Assembly (NCBI GenBank): GCA_021833045.1
Contig: JAKBGP010000016.1
Span: 1 to 17,910 of the forward strand
Reading direction: 5' to 3'
Length of the DNA stretch: 17,910 nucleotides
Source: Thermoplasmata archaeon
GTDB lineage: Archaea; Thermoplasmatota; Thermoplasmata; Thermoplasmatales; Thermoplasmataceae
Each line of letters begins with the position of its first letter. The first letter of the stretch is position 1. This document shows positions 16,140 to 17,910 of the stretch, one piece after another. The notes beneath the pieces were generated by a model that saw only the letters and a list, made by a program, of their open reading frames with translations, searched no databases and had not been told where the DNA came from. The position numbers were made by a program, and so were the translations under genes.

Positions 16140-17705
16140 ATGAAAGCAATTTTGCTTCAGGTACTAGTAATATCTTTAGTTGTTGTATTTCTTGGAGCTT
16201 TTTTTGGATCTGCAATTATTTATAGTGAAGGTCATAGCAATAAAAACATTGAACAGAGGCCATTCTTAAAAGATGGAGCATTAAATAATATTGGTGCAAG
16301 ATTTGAAGAATCAGGATTAAAGAGTGGTGATGTTTGGGCCATAACAATATATTTTAACAACAATACTTCGAAAAGTTATACATCAATGCAAAGTGGCATT
16401 TGTTTGACACAGCCAAATATTAATGTAAGTTTAGCAAACGGTACTTATCAGTATAGAGTGGGAATGGAAATAAACGAGGGACCAGGGTTTCCCACGTATC
16501 TTACTAATATAAACACTGGTTATGTTATACTTCCTAATCATGGGGAAATCACTGTCAATGATAATTTAGTGTCAATACCAATCACCTTTGTGCCTATTAC
16601 ACAGTATAATGTATCAAAAATTGGTGGCACTGTGGGAAGCACAATAATTACTGGAAACACATCACTAACATCTAATTTTACGGTTAAGGGTAATTTAACC
16701 ATTGACAATGGAGCAACGTTATATACAAATGGATTTTACATTAATGTTTTACAGTATTTCATAAACCATGGTAATGTTGTGGCAGGATGGTCTTATAACC
16801 AGGGTAACGATAGTGTACCAAATGCTCCAAGCTATCCACTTTCATATGGAGGAAGCGGTGGAGGTGCGGACTCCCACAACTTTTCACGTTTAGGAGGAAG
16901 TGGGGGTAATACTAATGCTTCAGGTGGTGCAGGAACAACTGATTCTGATGCATATAACGGTGCAACGGCGCACACTCCCTTTGTGAATTATTCTGTGGTC
17001 GCAAATTGGCTTTCTAATAATATATCACAGTATTTAGTGGGAGCAGGAGGTGGTTTTGCATATGGATGGGGTGCGCTTAATGGAGGTAGTGGATCGTATG
17101 GTATATTTATTAGAGCATACGGATTGATAGCGGGAAACATTTCTGCTGCCGGTCTCAGTTCTACAAATAATACGAATGTTTCAAATGGTGGTGCTGGTGG
17201 TGGAGGAGTAATCCTTCTTTCATACGGACAAGGCGGGTATGTTCAAGGAAATTACTCTGTTTCCGGAGGAAGAGGAATATCGAACTCACAAAGTTACTCT
17301 GGTGGAGCGTCAGGTGGAAACGGACAAGTAATCTCTTTTTACTCAGCATTTCCTTTTAGATATCTTGTAACTTTTGTTGAATCCGGGTTACAAAATGTTT
17401 TATGGTATGTAATCTTTAACGGAACAGAAGAATATTCATCTGGGACAACCATATCATTTTACCAATTAAATGGAACCTATTCATATACAATTAAATTATT
17501 GGCTGATTACAATTTTTCCCCATCAAGTGGTCAAGTTTCAATTAACGGAGCAAATGTATCTGTAAATATAACTTTCACTTCACCTCCCACCCCTACACCC
17601 TCAAATTTCAACATGTTAACATCCTTATTATTCGGTCCATTTGGAATTGTTTTATTCTTCGTTGCTTGCGTTTCAATAATGGCACTGATTAAGCGAATAA
17701 GATAA
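16140..17705 (+). CDS. Secreted glycine-rich surface protein with C-terminal membrane anchor
   Basis: A 521-residue predicted cell-surface protein. A hydrophobic N-terminal segment (about 4-28) acts as signal or anchor. Residues 53-150 contain an F-E-E-S-G-L ... W domain, and 409-480 a second F-V-E-S-G-L ... W domain, both of the beta-rich type common in Thermoplasmatales exported proteins. Between them lie a beta-helix-like stretch (160-215) and a Gly/Ser/Asn-rich region (236-395). A short Pro/Thr spacer (482-487) leads to a C-terminal membrane segment (about 494-516) ending in KRIR. Many N-x-S/T sites suggest N-glycosylation. The gene starts at ATG 16140 without a leader. It has its own promoter and faces a convergent gene, so it is probably resident surface-layer or adhesion-type cargo and not part of the signalling cluster. 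The exact ligand is unknown. Confidence 0.8.
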   Translation: MKAILLQVLVISLVVVFLGAFFGSAIIYSEGHSNKNIEQRPFLKDGALNNIGARFEESGLKSGDVWAITIYFNNNTSKSYTSMQSGICLTQPNINVSLANGTYQYRVGMEINEGPGFPTYLTNINTGYVILPNHGEITVNDNLVSIPITFVPITQYNVSKIGGTVGSTIITGNTSLTSNFTVKGNLTIDNGATLYTNGFYINVLQYFINHGNVVAGWSYNQGNDSVPNAPSYPLSYGGSGGGADSHNFSRLGGSGGNTNASGGAGTTDSDAYNGATAHTPFVNYSVVANWLSNNISQYLVGAGGGFAYGWGALNGGSGSYGIFIRAYGLIAGNISAAGLSSTNNTNVSNGGAGGGGVILLSYGQGGYVQGNYSVSGGRGISNSQSYSGGASGGNGQVISFYSAFPFRYLVTFVESGLQNVLWYVIFNGTEEYSSGTTISFYQLNGTYSYTIKLLADYNFSPSSGQVSINGANVSVNITFTSPPTPTPSNFNMLTSLLFGPFGIVLFFVACVSIMALIKRIR

Positions 17706-17715
17706 ATTTTAGTAC

Positions 17716-17738
17716 GAAAATATTATTTGAATATTTTC
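17716..17738. terminator. A/T-rich hairpin between convergent genes
   Basis: A perfect 9-bp inverted repeat, GAAAATATT (17716-17724) and AATATTTTC (17730-17738), flanks a 5-base loop. It lies where the plus-strand surface-protein gene meets the minus-strand gene whose stop is at 17723-17725, and both arms give T-rich 3' ends. It is a candidate bidirectional terminator. Confidence 0.5.
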
Positions 17739-17910
17739 CTGTACACTACTTCTCCCACCAGTGCCAGAATCACTATTATTACTCCGGCAATTGCTCCATA
17801 GCTGTAGTAAAGGAGACCGGGTATGGTTGAGAATGAAACTGTCACGTTTGTCTCTGAGAAATACATGGTGAAGTTTGTGCCTGAAGAGGCCTGGTAGCCT
17901 GCAGGTGAAA
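17723..17910 (-). CDS. C-terminal end of a surface protein (partial, minus strand)
   Basis: On the minus strand, a frame is open from the window edge to TAA at 17725-17723 and encodes 61 complete codons. The product starts with a Ser/Thr/Asn-rich extracellular-type stretch containing NFT and NVT glycosylation sites. It ends in a membrane segment (YGAIAGVIIVILALVGEVVY) and a short basic tail (RKIFK). This is the same C-terminal anchor layout as the neighbouring surface protein, although the sequence is different. G+C is higher here (69 of 150 bases in 17761-17910) than in the cluster, consistent with resident chromosome. The N-terminal part lies outside the window. Confidence 0.7.
   Translation of the reverse strand, partial: SPAGYQASSGTNFTMYFSETNVTVSFSTIPGLLYYSYGAIAGVIIVILALVGEVVYRKIFK

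Noticed and set aside
16845..17325. GGA/GGT-rich DNA as a repeat array
   Set aside because: It is the coding consequence of the Gly/Ser-rich region of the surface protein; there is no regular unit or spacing, and no CRISPR-like structure.

Overview
The window looks like an accessory island in a Thermoplasmatales-type archaeon (Thermoplasma / Ferroplasma / Cuniculiplasma relatives). This rests on three things. Genes are preceded by A/T-rich TATA boxes about 25-28 nt upstream of apparently leaderless ATGs (2676, 16140). Internal genes carry GGTGA-type Shine-Dalgarno sites, with some TTG starts. The right-hand end holds secreted, C-terminally anchored surface proteins with the 'F-E-S-G-L ... W' repeat common in that order. 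The two partial genes at the window edges are richer in G+C (51 of 120 and 69 of 150 by hand count) than the cluster between them (about one third to 38% in lines I sampled).

Layout: 1-120 is the tail of an upstream gene. 121-595 is a gene-poor stretch with small ORF relics. 596-2233 encodes an ankyrin-repeat protein fused to a P-loop GTPase. 2234-2675 is a second gene-poor stretch ending in a promoter. 2676-16031 is one long same-strand, tightly spaced gene cluster: a 169-aa unknown; a 591-aa unknown with a coiled coil and a probable C-terminal winged helix; a 203-aa charged helical protein; a Vps4/CdvC-like AAA ATPase with an MIT-like N-terminus; an ESCRT-III/CdvB-like protein with a C-terminal MIM1-like motif; a second Vps4-like AAA ATPase; a membrane-anchored HEAT-like GTPase paralogous to the ankyrin GTPase; a 915-aa protein whose N-terminus resembles the GAP1-N domain of GTPase-associated proteins; and a Ser/Thr protein kinase. 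16140-17705 is a glycine-rich surface protein. A convergent partial surface-protein gene closes the window.

Proposed system (inference): a signal-controlled membrane-remodelling device. The ESCRT-III-like protein would polymerise on membrane and be remodelled by one or both MIT-AAA ATPases. The two GTPases would act as switches, one with four membrane segments and HEAT-like repeats and one with ankyrin repeats. They would work with the GAP1-like partner and the kinase, a combination reminiscent of the GTPase-GAP1 modules predicted to act in prokaryotic conflict (defence) systems. A joint ESCRT + GTPase/GAP1 + kinase locus is the unusual part. Possible roles are defence by membrane sealing or abortive membrane remodelling, vesicle release, or regulated division. 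The sequence alone does not choose among them.
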